Shown here: one piece after another, positions 46,021 to 57,403 of the stretch | How positions within the stretch are numbered: the first letter of the stretch is position 1 | Layout: every line of letters begins with the position of its first letter | Assembly (NCBI GenBank): GCA_020465985.1 | Contig: JAANYP010000748.1 | Coordinates: 293,501 to 357,500, forward strand | Origin: Centrapalus pauciflorus | Taxonomy: Eukaryota; Streptophyta; Magnoliopsida; Asterales; Asteraceae | Reading direction: 5' to 3' | DNA: 64,000 nt | Position numbers and translations under genes: made by a program | Notes under the pieces: generated by a model | What the model saw: only the letters and a program-made list of their open reading frames with translations | What the model was told of the DNA's origin: nothing | Databases searched by the model: none

Positions 46021-47051
46021 TTTATAATTTTAACAATATATGCACATTTAGGCAACCAACTTTTTAAATTCAAATTAGTTTCTAGAAATTAACCATGACA
46101 AATTAACAAACTTAACAAATAAACACATATCTCATAAAATATACATCAAGGTTATCATCAAATTCATGCAATTTCACATACTTTGACTCTAAAAAGTCAA
46201 AATCACCATGAAAACTCCATGGATGACCATGAAGTTCAAGCTTTCATTTTTGCTCAAAAAGAATGAAATAAGTTGCAATTACTGAATAAAAACACTAACC
46301 TTGGTGATTGGAAGCTTTACTTGGTACAAATCTAGCTTTTTCTTCACCACTTTCTCTACAAAAAAATCTTCAAAATGGATGAAACTACCCACAAAGAGGT
46401 GATTTCTAGCCTAGATTTTTGTTATTTATGAAAATATGGGTGTTTTGAACCTTAAATATGCAAATTTTGGGCACAAAAACGATGTTTTTCCGAAGGAGCC
46501 GCACACCCAAGCGTAGACTAATGTTCTAGGGTTTGTAGAAATGAAACGTGAGGCTCAAATCTGGTTTTTAACTCGGTGGGACACAGGTCCAGCGCAGGCC
46601 TGCGCCCCCGTGCGCCCAACAATGCTAAAATTTCATTTTTTTTACTGTTTTGGTATGCGGGGCTGTAAATCTCTCTAATTTTTGATATAAAATGTTGTCT
46701 AAAATTTTTTATGAGGGCTAAATTAATTTATCAATCTTATCATTAAAACCTACCCTTCCCAACTTAGACTTTTAATGACGTCGTCACATCAGAATTAATT
46801 TATCGGTTAAAACATTGAGAGATAAATCAGTACATATTCCTTATTGATAACAACTAAAATTAAAAAAGCAAATAATAAACAAACAAAATTCAACTTTTAT
46901 TATATTTAATAAAAACATCACACTTTCAAATTAAAATTAACGTACCGTTACAATCCATATAAAAGTAAATAACCAAACCACATCAGAATTAAACAAACCA
47001 ATAAATGTTTAGCACGCATATTTAAACCATAATACTCAAATAATAATAAAC

Positions 47052-47732
47052 TCAACATTCAGCCGGAGGTGCGACAATCTCTTCTAGTTCGCCGACAGTG
47101 ATCTGAAGATTGGTGAGCCAGTCAGAATGACTTTTAAACAGTTTCGCATGTTTTTTTTGCTCCTCTTGTAACTTCTCAATATTTTTCACCAATTCTTTGT
47201 TTACATTTAATATGCTACCCATGACATCCTCCAGAATGTTGATTTGAGATCTCATCAAGTCTTCGATTGTTACTTTTTTCCATGATCTTTCATCCTCTTC
47301 ATCGTCCATTTCCATATTAGCTTTCTCTTTGTTGTTTTGTCCTTCAGGGTTGTCGGGTACAATGAATGGGATCATAGTTACTTTCGAGGTTTTAGGACAA
47401 CGAATTTGATAGCCTAAATGGTTTTTCTCGAAAACTAGCCCTAACATTGTGAGTCTAGTGAACCAAATCTCGCTAGGCTTAAGGTATTTAATTGGCAGTT
47501 GTTCCGACACTGCTTTCTTACAAATAAATAGCTCAGTTAACATACGACAGTGTGGATAATTCATCCCTTGACCTGGGAAACTACACTCATACAGATTTCC
47601 ATTATTATGTACCCTAAGGATATGGTCGGGTATCCAGTCATTAAAGCATGCATTAACAGTATCTTGGGATCTAACAACAGTGGTGTCTTGATTTCTGGGA
47701 AGCGAGTTGAGGATAATAAACTTCCACAGCAC
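47052..47732 (-). CDS. Element M env-position ORF, partial
   Basis: A 226-codon frame with a stop at 47052-47054. It opens MLWKFIILNSLPRNQDTTVV, which matches the IVVNNVLPRDSDLTKV region of element L's ORF, so it begins inside the domain. Its true N terminus is lost or lies past the H boundary. The middle has KKAVSEQLPIKYLKPSEIW and a Glu/Asp-rich EMDDEEDERS. The C terminus (INILEDVMGSILNVNKELVKN, split: INILEDVMGS, ILNVNKELVK) is coiled-coil-like. No known catalytic motif and no membrane span are visible. Confidence 0.55.
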   Translation of the reverse strand: MLWKFIILNSLPRNQDTTVVRSQDTVNACFNDWIPDHILRVHNNGNLYECSFPGQGMNYPHCRMLTELFICKKAVSEQLPIKYLKPSEIWFTRLTMLGLVFEKNHLGYQIRCPKTSKVTMIPFIVPDNPEGQNNKEKANMEMDDEEDERSWKKVTIEDLMRSQINILEDVMGSILNVNKELVKNIEKLQEEQKKHAKLFKSHSDWLTNLQITVGELEEIVAPPAEC

Positions 47733-47808
47733 CTTAGCTAGCGGACATAAGTCCCCCTATTTTAGTGGATATACTCTCTCGCCTCCTCTATTGACATTCC
47801 AAATACAG

Positions 47809-48160
47809 TGTTAGATATTTAATTTTGATCTTGGATTTATTCTGTAATAAATATTTCTAGTTAACTTATCTTGTAATTTATTTCTAGTTTAGTTTCTCTG
47901 TTATTAAAGTTAAGGGGGCCAAAGTGTAATTCCCTTAAAGTTGGTTTTATTCCCCTAGGTATTAAATGACCTAGGGTTGTGTGTTAAAGTTGTTGTCGAC
48001 AATTTGAAAATACACGGTCATTGCAGCCGTCGCATATTATTATTATATGTCTTCTCTCTTCATCATTACACAATCATTGAGAATTATTCTGTTTGTGTGG
48101 ATTATTTGAGTGTTTATATACATACAAGATTGCTGATTTATCTGGGAATCATTTTTAACA
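47809..48160 (+). repeat. Element H 5' LTR (352 bp)
   Basis: TGTTAGATATTT...ATTTTTAACA followed by the primer site. Size and start resemble the F LTR. It contains a transcribed-looking CT-rich stretch near 48050. Confidence 0.8.
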
Positions 48161-48162
48161 AT

Positions 48163-49083
48163 TGGTATCAGAGCTCAGGAGGTGGATTTCAACTTCATCT
48201 TCTCGGATATGCTGCCGTTCTTCGCTGTTCTGCACCATTATTCACGGTTTGATCTTTCTTCTTCCAAAATATTTATATTTTTGTGTTTTTCTTGTTCTAT
48301 AATCATCTTGTGTACATCCCCTAGTGATTTAGAGCTGTTTAGGTTCAATCATTACAAGGTTTTGTCCATTTAAATCAGATTTTTTCATCTTGAAAAACAT
48401 GGGTTTTCATCTCAGTTTGGGGGTCCACTTTTGAAGGATTTTTACGTGTTTTGGTATATTTTAAAGACTTAAAAGTATTTAAAATAATTTTCCAATCATT
48501 TGGAAACTATTTCTAGGCAAAAAATCTGCTACATGTAATTCTGGAAAACTTTCTGAAAATTTCATAACTGTTGCATTTCGGACCATATCGGACCCCATTC
48601 CAGACCATTTCAGACCTTAGTTCTGTCCACTTCGGACCATATTTAGGTGTACTTCGGACCAATTTTTCCCACATTCGGACCTCACTTCGGACCCTCCGAA
48701 GTTCTGGTCAAGTATTTTTAAAACACTTAGTTTAAATTGTGCTTTCACTTATACTTTCATTTCGGACCATCCGAACTTCGGTCCAAATCCGAATTCGATA
48801 TTTCCTATTGAAAAAATTTCCAAGTGGTAATCCCCAGTCTGCACTGTTCATCCGAATTCGCTCCACCTAATCTTGGTCAAACAGAATTCGGTCCCATCCG
48901 AAGTCACTGTTCATCCAAACTTCGTCCCATCCGAGATCACTGTTCACCCGAACTCGGTCCAATCCGAAGTCATCAATTGATCCGAATTCGTACCATCCGA
49001 GGTACTGTTCATCCGCAGTTCAGCCAATCCGAATCCAGTTTCCACCTTAAAGATCCCCATCTTTCATCTCAGCAGTATAAATC
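48163..49083 (+). promoter_or_regulatory. Element H primer binding site and leader
   Basis: TGGTATCAGAGC (48163-48174) is an exact initiator-Met primer site two bases after the LTR. The leader holds a cluster of CATCCGAATTCGGTCC-type motifs from about 48580 to 49040. It ends CTTTCATCTCAGCAG, acceptor-like, eight bases before the gag ATG at 49084. Confidence 0.75.
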
Positions 49084-50253
49084 ATGTCTACAGAAGCCCT
49101 TGTCCTCGGATCCGAGAACAGACAACCTGTTCTTTATCCGGATGAATATGAGCAGTGGAAGTCCCGATTTCTCAAGTTTGTCGATGCAACCAAATGGGAA
49201 CCTTATGCTCCAATCAATTACCGAAGGCTCAGTTATCTATTATCGGGAAATTGCTGGTAGAGTCGAAGCCGACCCACCTGTTCTCGCATCCAAAGTTGAA
49301 CGTGAACTTGCAAATGAGGCAGAGCGAGATAGGCAACATGCTGACAAAAGGGCTGAATATCTGATCTACCAAGCCCTGCCCACTGATATCCTTGTAGGAG
49401 TAGACAACAAGATGTCCGCTAAGGAAATGTGGATGAACTGGAGGTTCAGATGCTAGGGGCCGACTTAGACGACAGAGCCAAAATTGAGGAGGCAAAGGCC
49501 AAGTTTACCGAGTTCAGGGCCAAAGACGGGGAGTCACTACAGACCACGTTCACCAGATTCTGTGCAGTTCTAAACGAACTTAACAAACTGCACATAAAGA
49601 AAGACAAGGATGACATCAACATCCAATTCTTTGCAGCCTTAGCCCCCGAATGGCAAATTGCATACCGAGCCACGTGACGAGTGTTGGACATCCCTAATGT
49701 GTCTATCAATGTGGTTTTTAAGGAATTAAAAAAGTATCAGGGTGACGTAGACCATTAGAAGCAGATGACCAATCAGTTAGCATCCTTGTTACTATCTGCC
49801 AATACAGGCATCAAACCAACTGATTCTCTGGCCTTGATATCCAACAAAAACCTTCCTACTGCATCCTACACTCAAGGATCATCATCATCTCAGTGTCGCT
49901 ATGCTTCTCCTCCACGTGAGATTGTAGATGAGGAAGAAGCGGAAATTCAAGAATAGAATGCCTTATGGACTACTCATCTACAACAGAAACATTTCTCCAA
50001 TAAGACGAACAATCAGCTCCGCTACGACAGCAGTCCGCGGAGGTATTCAGATGACAGAAGAGATGACCATCGCCAAGATGACAGAAGGGATGATTATCGA
50101 AGGGATGACAGAGATGACAGGCGATATGACGACAGACAGGTCTATCGGGATGACAGCCGCTATGAAAGGCGAGACGATAGGAAAGATGATCATAGGGATT
50201 ATCGACGCGATTATTACCGTAGGGATGATCGTTGGGATGATAGACGAGATGAC
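49084..50253 (+). pseudogene. Element H gag, first part
   Basis: The ATG at 49084 gives MSTEALVLGSENRQPVLYPD, as in F. A frame break follows near 49140-49200, then YLIYQALPTDILVG and SAKEMW, a frameshift near 49430, and the core DDINIQFFAALAPEWQIAY. Stops are at 49676 (TGA at an Arg codon), 49756 and 49954. From 50030 the frame is a dense Asp-Arg repeat (RRDDYRRDDRDDRR and so on), interrupted at 50253 by element B. It continues in frame at 59615. Gag would form the particle, and the charged repeat precedes its zinc knuckle. Confidence 0.85.
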
Positions 50254-52457
50254 TGTGACACCCTTGCCACATTAACCACCAATTACCATTCACCCAGGAT
50301 TATTCACCAACAAACAGATATATAATGATCTGATACCTTAATTAATGTGCGGAAGCAAAATACATAATAAAATAATACAAATGTGACAAACACCCTACGG
50401 TGCTACATAGGTTACACAACTAAGTCTACAGATCCAAAAGTATTACATCATCCCCAAATTTATTACAACATTGATTCCATAAAGCAAATACCAAGTTAAA
50501 ACAGTGGAAATCTTCAAGTCACTTCAATAAACGTCCTAGCTAGACGGTCCCGCAGCGGATTTCCCTTTTCCTGTAAAAATTTAACAACTGAAGGGGTAAG
50601 CTAAAGCTTAGTGAATACCATATGATTTTAGACATTCTACAAATCATTATGATGCCACCCAGGGTAACCGCGGTAACACATACCGTTTACCCCACACGTA
50701 CTCCAAGTACGCAATCCCGAGCCGCAGCTCCTTCGAGCTGACACTCGGCATAAGAATAACCAACCATCTGAGGCAGACATTACATCGGGGATGACCTACT
50801 GTCTATCCTGACCACAGAGGTGTCAAACTCTTGGTCATATAGCACAGTAACATCAGAGTACAGATGCGACCACGCAGGTCCATCGAAAAGATGCACAACA
50901 AATGAACGGACATGCAACAAATATGAATGTGCATCAACATAAACGCATGTTAGTAGAATGCCAAACGAACATGAAACAACATGCCTCAGCAGGCAATGCA
51001 AACATAATGCAGATGCAGCAATGTTAAAATCAAAGGTACTCACAGTGGGTGCGTTATTAATCTTTTAGCAATATTATTTCTCCTCGGAATTTCAACCGGA
51101 TCAACCAAGTACCCCACTGTGGGTTAAACAACACCACAAGGGACCTGTAAGTCATTTGTAACAACACATTGTGTTAATATCTTGTTTAATTCCATAAAAC
51201 TTAATTTTTATAAGTTTTTACCATTTTTGATCCCAATTTCGGATCCATGTCCGAATTCGGACCCCACCCGAATTCGGACCCCCAGTTCGGTTCTCATATA
51301 AACCCTAATTCGGTCCCAATATAAGCCCTATTTCGGACCACATGCTAGTTCGGACCATATCCGAATTCGGTCTCCAACCGAATTCGGACCCTCATCCGAA
51401 TTCCAACACTTAGAAATATTTTCTTTTAGTTTTTATAATTCAACTTTTCAGGACACATCCGAATTCGGGCCATATCCGAATTCGGATTCCTACCGAAGTA
51501 CTACACTTGTAAATTTTTCTATATTAAATATCCTGAAGTTTGGTCCTCATCCGAATTCGGACCTGATCCGAGTTCATCTCGGATCCGAATTCGGATCCCA
51601 CTGTGTTCATACTTGTGCAGTTTTGTCAATTTCAGATTAAATTCCATCGTTTTTGGTACTAATTCAATACATGGAATAACTTATACCAACTAAAATACAT
51701 CTATTTTCAACCCTTTTAACACTAATATTAACACTATTACATATCAAATAAAACCCATTATGCTCATTTTGTTCCATCCGTAGAACACACACACTAAAAC
51801 ACACACAAATCTCTAAAAATCATACTTAGAGGTTGATTCAGAAGTTAAAATTTTATATATAACATCTCAGATACTCGATTTGCATTAATCCATAACAACA
51901 TTAAACATGCATTAACATCTGAATCCCCAAAATCAAATTTTCGGTTTATATAAAAACCGAACCAAAAATGCTTAATAATCTGAATTTAAAGGATTTTTAC
52001 CTCAAATCTTCAATTGCAGTGTTTATAAATCCTTCCAAGCAATCTTAATTCCAATTTTCAGACTTCAAATCCGAGTTTTGATGTTCTTCAAATTTTTAGA
52101 GATAGAGAGAGCCGAGAGAGAGATTTTTAGAGAGAGAGAGTGTTTTAGGACAATGAAAGACAAAATTGGTCTTTCATCCCCTTTTATTCCAAATTTCCAA
52201 CTTTGGCACCTTTAGTCCCTCAACTTAACCGGTTCCATTAAATACTGATTAATAAAATAAAAGATTTCTATCTTTTATTTATTATCCTTAATAATTAATA
52301 ATTATTTTCACTTAATAATTTAAAATTCTAATTTTCCATAATATGCAACAAACTTTATAATTAATCCAAATTACATACCAACTTCCATAATTCAACTTAA
52401 TTACATATTAAAACTTAATAACTTCAAATACAATAATTTAATTCCAAGGATGTTACA
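50254..52457 (-). repeat. Element B 3' LTR (2204 bp)
   Basis: Begins (plus strand) TGTGACACCC and ends GGATGTTACA. The CCGAATTCGGACC motif cluster is at 51238-51600 and the GA-rich tract at 52097-52150. It differs from the 5' LTR by only a few substitutions (for example GTTTACC against GTATACC near 50690). Confidence 0.95.
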
Positions 52458-52493
52458 GCATGGGCTCCACCACGCTAAACTTCGTCCTCGAAG
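52458..52493 (-). promoter_or_regulatory. Element B polypurine tract region
   Basis: The minus strand CTTCGAGGACGAAG and GTGGTGGAGCCCATGC precede the LTR, as in D and E. This is the site expected to prime plus-strand DNA. Confidence 0.7.
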
Positions 52494-53402
52494 TTACTCG
52501 GATCCAAAAAGTTGCGGATATTTCTTCAACATATCAGACTTAGTCTCCCAGGTATGATTCGCTCCTTTGTGATGCTTCCAACGTACAAGCACCATCTCAA
52601 TTTCTTTACTTCTTAATTTCCTCACTTTCGTATCTAACACACATTCCGGCTCTTCAACATACCGGAGCCTTTCATCAATCTGCAGCTCAGTGTGGTCAGC
52701 CCAATCTTCGTTTTCAGTTGTGAACGACTTTCTAAGGTTCCCCACATGGAACACCGGGTGTATGCCCGACATTTCTTCAGGCAACTCTAAACGATATGAT
52801 TGGTTTCCAACTTTTTCTGTAATCCTAAATGGCCCAACAAATCTCGGAGCCAGTTTGCCTCTCTTCACGAAACGAGTAACACCCCTCATTGGTGATACTT
52901 TCAGATACACCCAATCATTTATCTCAAAGCTGATTGGTTTGTGCCTTCTATCGTAATAACTTTTCTGGCGATCCTGGGCCGCCTTCATATTCTGTCTTAC
53001 CAATTGTATCTTCTCATTTGTTTCTTGTAACAATGTCGGTCCAGCAATCGGCGTTTCACCAGTTTCTTTCCAACATGTAGGAGTCCTACATCTTCTCCCA
53101 TACAATGCCTCAAACGGCGCTTTCTTGATCGTCGCGTGGTAACTGTTATTATACGAAAACTCGATCAGTGGCAAATGATCGTCCCAATTGCCACCGAGGT
53201 CTAACACACACGACCGCATCATATCTTCGAGTGTTAGGATGGTCCTTTCACTTTGACCATCGGTTTGTGGACGGTAAGCCGTACTCATAGCTATTCTCGT
53301 TCCCAATCCTTCTTGTAAAGCCGACCAAAAGTTGGAAGTAAATCGGCTGTCCCGATCCGATACAATGGACTTCGGTACTCCATGTCTAGCAATGTTTGGC
53401 AC
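52494..53402 (-). pseudogene. Element B integrase C-terminal part with chromodomain
   Basis: A 302-codon open frame cut off from the rest of pol by an inserted segment at 53403-53544. It holds the end of the integrase core (SIVSDRDSRFTSNFW, with the second catalytic Asp), TAYRPQTDGQSERTI (the catalytic Glu region), the GPF region (RFVGPFRITEKVG), PVFHVGNLRK and a chromodomain (EEPECVLDTKVRKLRSKEI, VRWKHHKGANHTWE). It ends at a stop at 52494-52496. Sequence and length fit a Tekay-type integrase tail. Confidence 0.9.
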
Positions 53403-53544
53403 CTAACTGGGCACCTAAATCGGACCGAACCCTTTTCAGGCTATTGTTCTCTTCTTCCCTCAAAGTTATGGAGTAAGACATCGATTTCTCAATAAGATCA
53501 ATTTTTTTGATTCCATGATGGACTCCCCTGAAAAACATCGGCTA
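53403..53544 (-). other. Foreign insertion of about 140 bp in element B integrase
   Basis: Sequence here matches neither D nor the integrase family. On the minus strand it opens after SLEKLAQI with a stop, then reads as an open run of about 45 codons (IDLIEKSMSYSITLREEENN, then SLKRVRSDLGAQLG) before integrase resumes at NIARHGVP. It splits the catalytic core. The coiled-coil-like reading suggests captured coding sequence of unknown origin. No target duplication is evident. Confidence 0.6.
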
Positions 53545-56265
53545 GATCTGTGCTAACTTTTCCAGTGAATAACTCTCTCTTATGGGAATGAAGTGTGCTG
53601 ACTTGGTTAATCTATCAACAATTACCCACACCGCATCGTGTTGACGCCTAGTTTTCGGCAACTTCGTGACAAAGTCCATGGTTATGTGTTCCCACTTCCA
53701 TTCCGGAATGGGAAGCGGTTGCAAACTACCGTAAGGTTGTTGGTGTTCAGCTTTCACTAACCGACAAGTTCGGCATCTCTCCACATATTGTCCGATATCT
53801 TTCTTTAATCCGGGCCACCAGAAGTCCGCTTTCAGCTCGTTGTACATCTTTGTGCTCCCGGGATGTACAGAAAACTTAGACTGATGAGCTTCTTCTATTA
53901 TCACATTTCTCATGCCTCCATACTTTGGCACCCAGATTCTCCCATGTATACCTTTCAAACCCGATTCACTTGTTTCCATATCCTTAATCTGTGCTCTTAT
54001 ATCCTCAACACCAACATTTTCGTCTTTCAAGGCTTCCTCTTGAGCGGCCTTGACATCATCAATAATAGTGGAGGTCATCATAGTAGATGTCAACATGTAA
54101 CAGCAATCCTTGGCATATGCTTTGCGACTCAAAGCATCGGCTACCACGTTAGCCTTTCCAGGATGGTAAAGGATTTCACAGTCATAATCCTTTATTAGCT
54201 CCATCGAACGTCTCTGTCTCATGTTAAGTTCTTTCTGGCTGAAAATGTATTTCAGGCTCTTATGATCCATGTATAACTGACACTTAGTCCCATATAGATA
54301 GTGCCTCCACAATTTTAACGCAAACGTAACTGCAGTCAACTCCAAGTCATGAGTTGAATAATTCTTCTCGTGTTGCTTTAACTGTCTCGAAGCATAAGCT
54401 ATAACTTTTCCACGTTGCATCAATACTGCACCAAGTCCCAACCTCGAAGCATCTGTGTATACAACAAAGTCCTCATTACCCTCTGGTAGGGCAAGTATCG
54501 GTGCTTCACTTAAAGTCTTCTTCAAAACATCAAACGCCTCTTGCTGCACGGTTTCCCAGACAAAAGGTGCATTCTTCTTTGTTAACATAGTTAAAGGGAC
54601 TGCAATCTTTGAAAAATCCTTAATAAACCTCCGATAATAGCCCGCCAGCCCAAGGAAACTTCTGACTTCAGTAGCTGAACGAGGCGGCTCCCAGTTTCTT
54701 ACCGCTTCTACCTTAGCCGGATCTACTGAAATTCCGGCCCCCGAAATTACATGCCCTAAAAACTGAATCTGTTGCAGCCAAAACTCACATTTTGAGAACT
54801 TGGCATACAACTTCTCTTTTCTTAGCAATTCCAGCAATTCCCTTAAATGATCAGCATGTTCGGCTTCCGACTTAGAGTATACTAAAATATCATCGATAAA
54901 CACAATTACCGATTTATCCAACATCGATCTACATACTCTATTCATTAAATCCATAAACACTGCCGGGGCATTGGTTAAACCGAAAGGCATCACCAGAAAC
55001 TCGTAATGCCCATACCGAGTCCTGAAAGCTGTCTTAGGCACATCTTCCTCTCTAACTTTTAACTGATGATATCCCGACCTCAAGTCAATCTTAGAAAAGA
55101 CGCTCGCCCCATGTAATTGATCGAACAAATCGTCTATCCTCGGCAGCGGATACTTGTTCTTAACAGTCAGTTTATTCAACTCCCGGTAATCAATGCACAT
55201 TCGCATTGTACCATCCTTCTTTTTCACAAACAAAACAGGGGCTCCCCACGGCGATGAACTTGGTCGTATAAAACCCTTGTCCAACAACTCCTGGAGTTGT
55301 GTCATCATCTCTTTCATCTCGGTTGGGGCAAGGCGATAAGGAGAACGAGCTACCGGTGCAGCTCCAGGGATCAGATCAATTCTAAATTCCACTTGTCTCT
55401 CAGGCGGCACGCCAGACAAGTCTTCCGGAAACACATCCGGGAATTGTGAAACAACAGGCACATCGGCCAACGTCTTCTTCTCAGCCTTGGCATCTATAGC
55501 ATATGCCAGGTAGGCGTCACATCCCTTTGCAACAAGCTTTCGAGCTTTTGCAACAGTCAACAAACACAGATCCCCACTTCTCCTATCCCCATAAATGCAA
55601 ATCTCACGCCCCTCTGGAGTAGTTATCTTTATCATTCGCTTCTTACATACTATGTGGGCTTCATTCTCTATCAACCAATCCATCCCGATTATCACATCAA
55701 ATTCACTGAAGTCGATCGGAATCAAGTCCAAATTGAAGACTACATCTTCAATCACTAAAGTGCAATTACGGTATACATGATCTACTTTGACTAAGGTGTT
55801 GCTAGCAGTTTCAATATCTAGTATAGCAGATAGCTTAGACAAAGGCATGGCAAGTTGTTGTGCAAACATAGTAGATACAAACGAACGATTGGCATCCGAA
55901 TCGAAAAGAACTCGTGCAGGTAAAGAGTTTACAATAAACATACCCGTGACCACCTCCGGGTTTTCCCTAGCCTCCTCTGCAGTGATTTGAAAGGCACGAG
56001 CTGGTGCCCTTTGTGACTGACCCCGACCTCGGTTAACTGAACCACCGCTTGAACCTCCTGAAGATCGTGTTGATGTTGGAGCAGCAACTGCTGGAGCATT
56101 CTTTCGACAATTCCGACTATAGTGCCCCCAGACTCCACACTTATAGCAAGCATCAGATCTCCGTGGACATTCATTCTGAAAGTGGCCCAACTCTCCGCAG
56201 CAAAAACACGCACGCCCGTTGGTGCACTTGCCGAAGTGTTCCAGATGACACTTGTTACAATACTG
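53542..56265 (-). pseudogene. Element B pol: protease, RT, RNase H, integrase N-terminal half
   Basis: One frame, 882 codons from the ATG at 56190. It carries the second CCHC knuckle (CYKCGVWGHYSRNC, residues 15-28). The protease site near residues 97-100 reads DSDA where DSGA is expected. RT has CIDYRELNK, KIDLRSGYHQ, FGLTNAPAVFMDLMN and FIDDILVYSK. RNase H has VVYTDASRLGLGAV and THDLELTAVTFALK. The integrase zinc region is H...H...CRTCRLVKAEHQ, followed by MDFVTKLPKTRRQHD. It is in the same frame as gag, from which it is separated by the TAA at 56266. Polyprotein processing needs the protease, whose altered motif may be inactive. Confidence 0.9.
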
Positions 56266-57183
56266 TTACTCGGTGTTGATAGAGTATGCACGAGCACGAC
56301 CGGAAGAACTAGACTGTCGACGGAAGGACTGTTGCGGCGAGTACTGCGATGATCGGGAAGAACCAGAATAACCTCCTTCGCGTTGGTGTTTCGGTGGTGA
56401 AGGTTGAGTTGGGTTGACTGAAGAAGCAGCGGACCCCATCACGTATCCCGACATACCCAAGATCTGTTCCACATTCCTGGCGGCTTCCAGTAAACCAGCA
56501 AATGTGGGGTAGCGTACGTTGCTCATCACCCTTCGAATCTCCAAATCAAGACCAGCCTCAAACCTGGTCACTTTCCTTTCCTCGGTATCCACTTGATGAG
56601 GCGCGAACAAACTCAGCCTCGTAAACTCTACGGCATACTGGGACACATACTTAGTCCCCTGAATCAGCGTCATAAATTTAGCCTCCAATCTTCGGCGCTC
56701 ATCGGCGGGGCAGTACTGCTGAGTGAAAACTTCAGTGAACTCAGCCCATTTCATTACAGCAACCTTCTCCATTGTTAGTGCATTCACCATCGAGTTCCAC
56801 CACATTATTGCGTCTTTGGTGAACATGGCAGTAGCGAATCGGACCATATCCTTCTCAGCACAATCGCTGATTCGGAAAGTCCTTTCTGTAGCTGTTATCC
56901 ACTCCAGTGCAGTAACAGCATCCCCCAACCCAGTAAATTCAACGGCTCCATTTCCCTTAAAGTCCTTGAAACGACAACCCCTGGGCTTATTAGATGACCC
57001 AGTGTTGTCATCTTGCTCGTCATTATTTCCCTCTTTTTCCTTATTCCTTCTTTTCTCTTCTCTTCGCTTAGCTTCGGCCTCTTCTCGAGCCCGAAATTGA
57101 TCTTGTATCATCTCTCTTTGCTCAGCCATCATGGCTAGCATCATTTCTCTCGTCTCTTCAGGTGTCATTCCTCCTCCAGACAT
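56266..57183 (-). CDS. Element B gag (capsid), ended by an in-frame TAA
   Basis: 305 codons from the ATG at 57183 (MSGGGMTPEETREMMLAMMA). A Lys/Arg/Glu-rich segment (residues 30-50) precedes the capsid core (RGCRFKDFKGNGAVEFTGLG, IMWWNSMVNAL, EFTQ-like motifs, QGTKYVSQYAVEFTRL). A Ser/Gln-rich linker follows. The TAA at 56266-56268 falls just before the first CCHC knuckle (CNKCHLEHFGKC near 56230-56262), and the downstream frame is the same. Element E has a sense codon there, so the stop is most simply a mutation, although read-through cannot be excluded. Confidence 0.85.
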   Translation of the reverse strand: MSGGGMTPEETREMMLAMMAEQREMIQDQFRAREEAEAKRREEKRRNKEKEGNNDEQDDNTGSSNKPRGCRFKDFKGNGAVEFTGLGDAVTALEWITATERTFRISDCAEKDMVRFATAMFTKDAIMWWNSMVNALTMEKVAVMKWAEFTEVFTQQYCPADERRRLEAKFMTLIQGTKYVSQYAVEFTRLSLFAPHQVDTEERKVTRFEAGLDLEIRRVMSNVRYPTFAGLLEAARNVEQILGMSGYVMGSAASSVNPTQPSPPKHQREGGYSGSSRSSQYSPQQSFRRQSSSSGRARAYSINTE

Positions 57184-57386
57184 GTTCTGAAATATGAAAC
57201 ATATAACTTATTTAGTAACATGTCATTTATTTATAGACACCACCCAATTGTCCCGTATGATAGTCAATATTCTTACGATTACTAGATCGTAACCTATCTT
57301 AGTTCAGATCATTACTTAGAATCACTACATGTCAACACTTAATGTTTGAGACCAAGACCTCACGGACACTTGAATCTCAAACTACT

Positions 57387-57398
57387 GCTCTGATACCA
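57387..57398 (-). promoter_or_regulatory. Element B primer binding site
   Basis: TGGTATCAGAGC on the minus strand, five bases inside the 5' LTR end. It is an exact match to the plant initiator-Met tRNA primer site. The leader 57184-57403 has no coding signal. Confidence 0.9.
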
Positions 57399-57403
57399 TA
57401 AGC

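Larger units (their letters stand above)
44160..47808 (-). mobile_element. Element M: second Athila-like gypsy fragment, carrying a MULE-like insertion
   Basis: The LTR right end is at 46742 (minus strand TGATAAGATTG) beside the purine-rich AAGTTGGGAAGGGTAGG. An env-position ORF follows at 47052-47732. The LTR contains the DNA transposon 44432-46020. Its left end is not clear; a TGTCTCGTTC near 44160 is only a candidate. The fragment ends at element H's LTR (47809). It shares a GC-rich CAGGCCTGCGCCCC word with L. The spacer 46743-47051 is AT-rich with no gene. Confidence 0.5.

Noticed and set aside
49928..50293. Met/Ile/Thr-rich and His-rich frames opposite or offset to H gag
   Set aside because: They are out-of-frame readings of the Asp-Arg repeat that crosses into element B's LTR.
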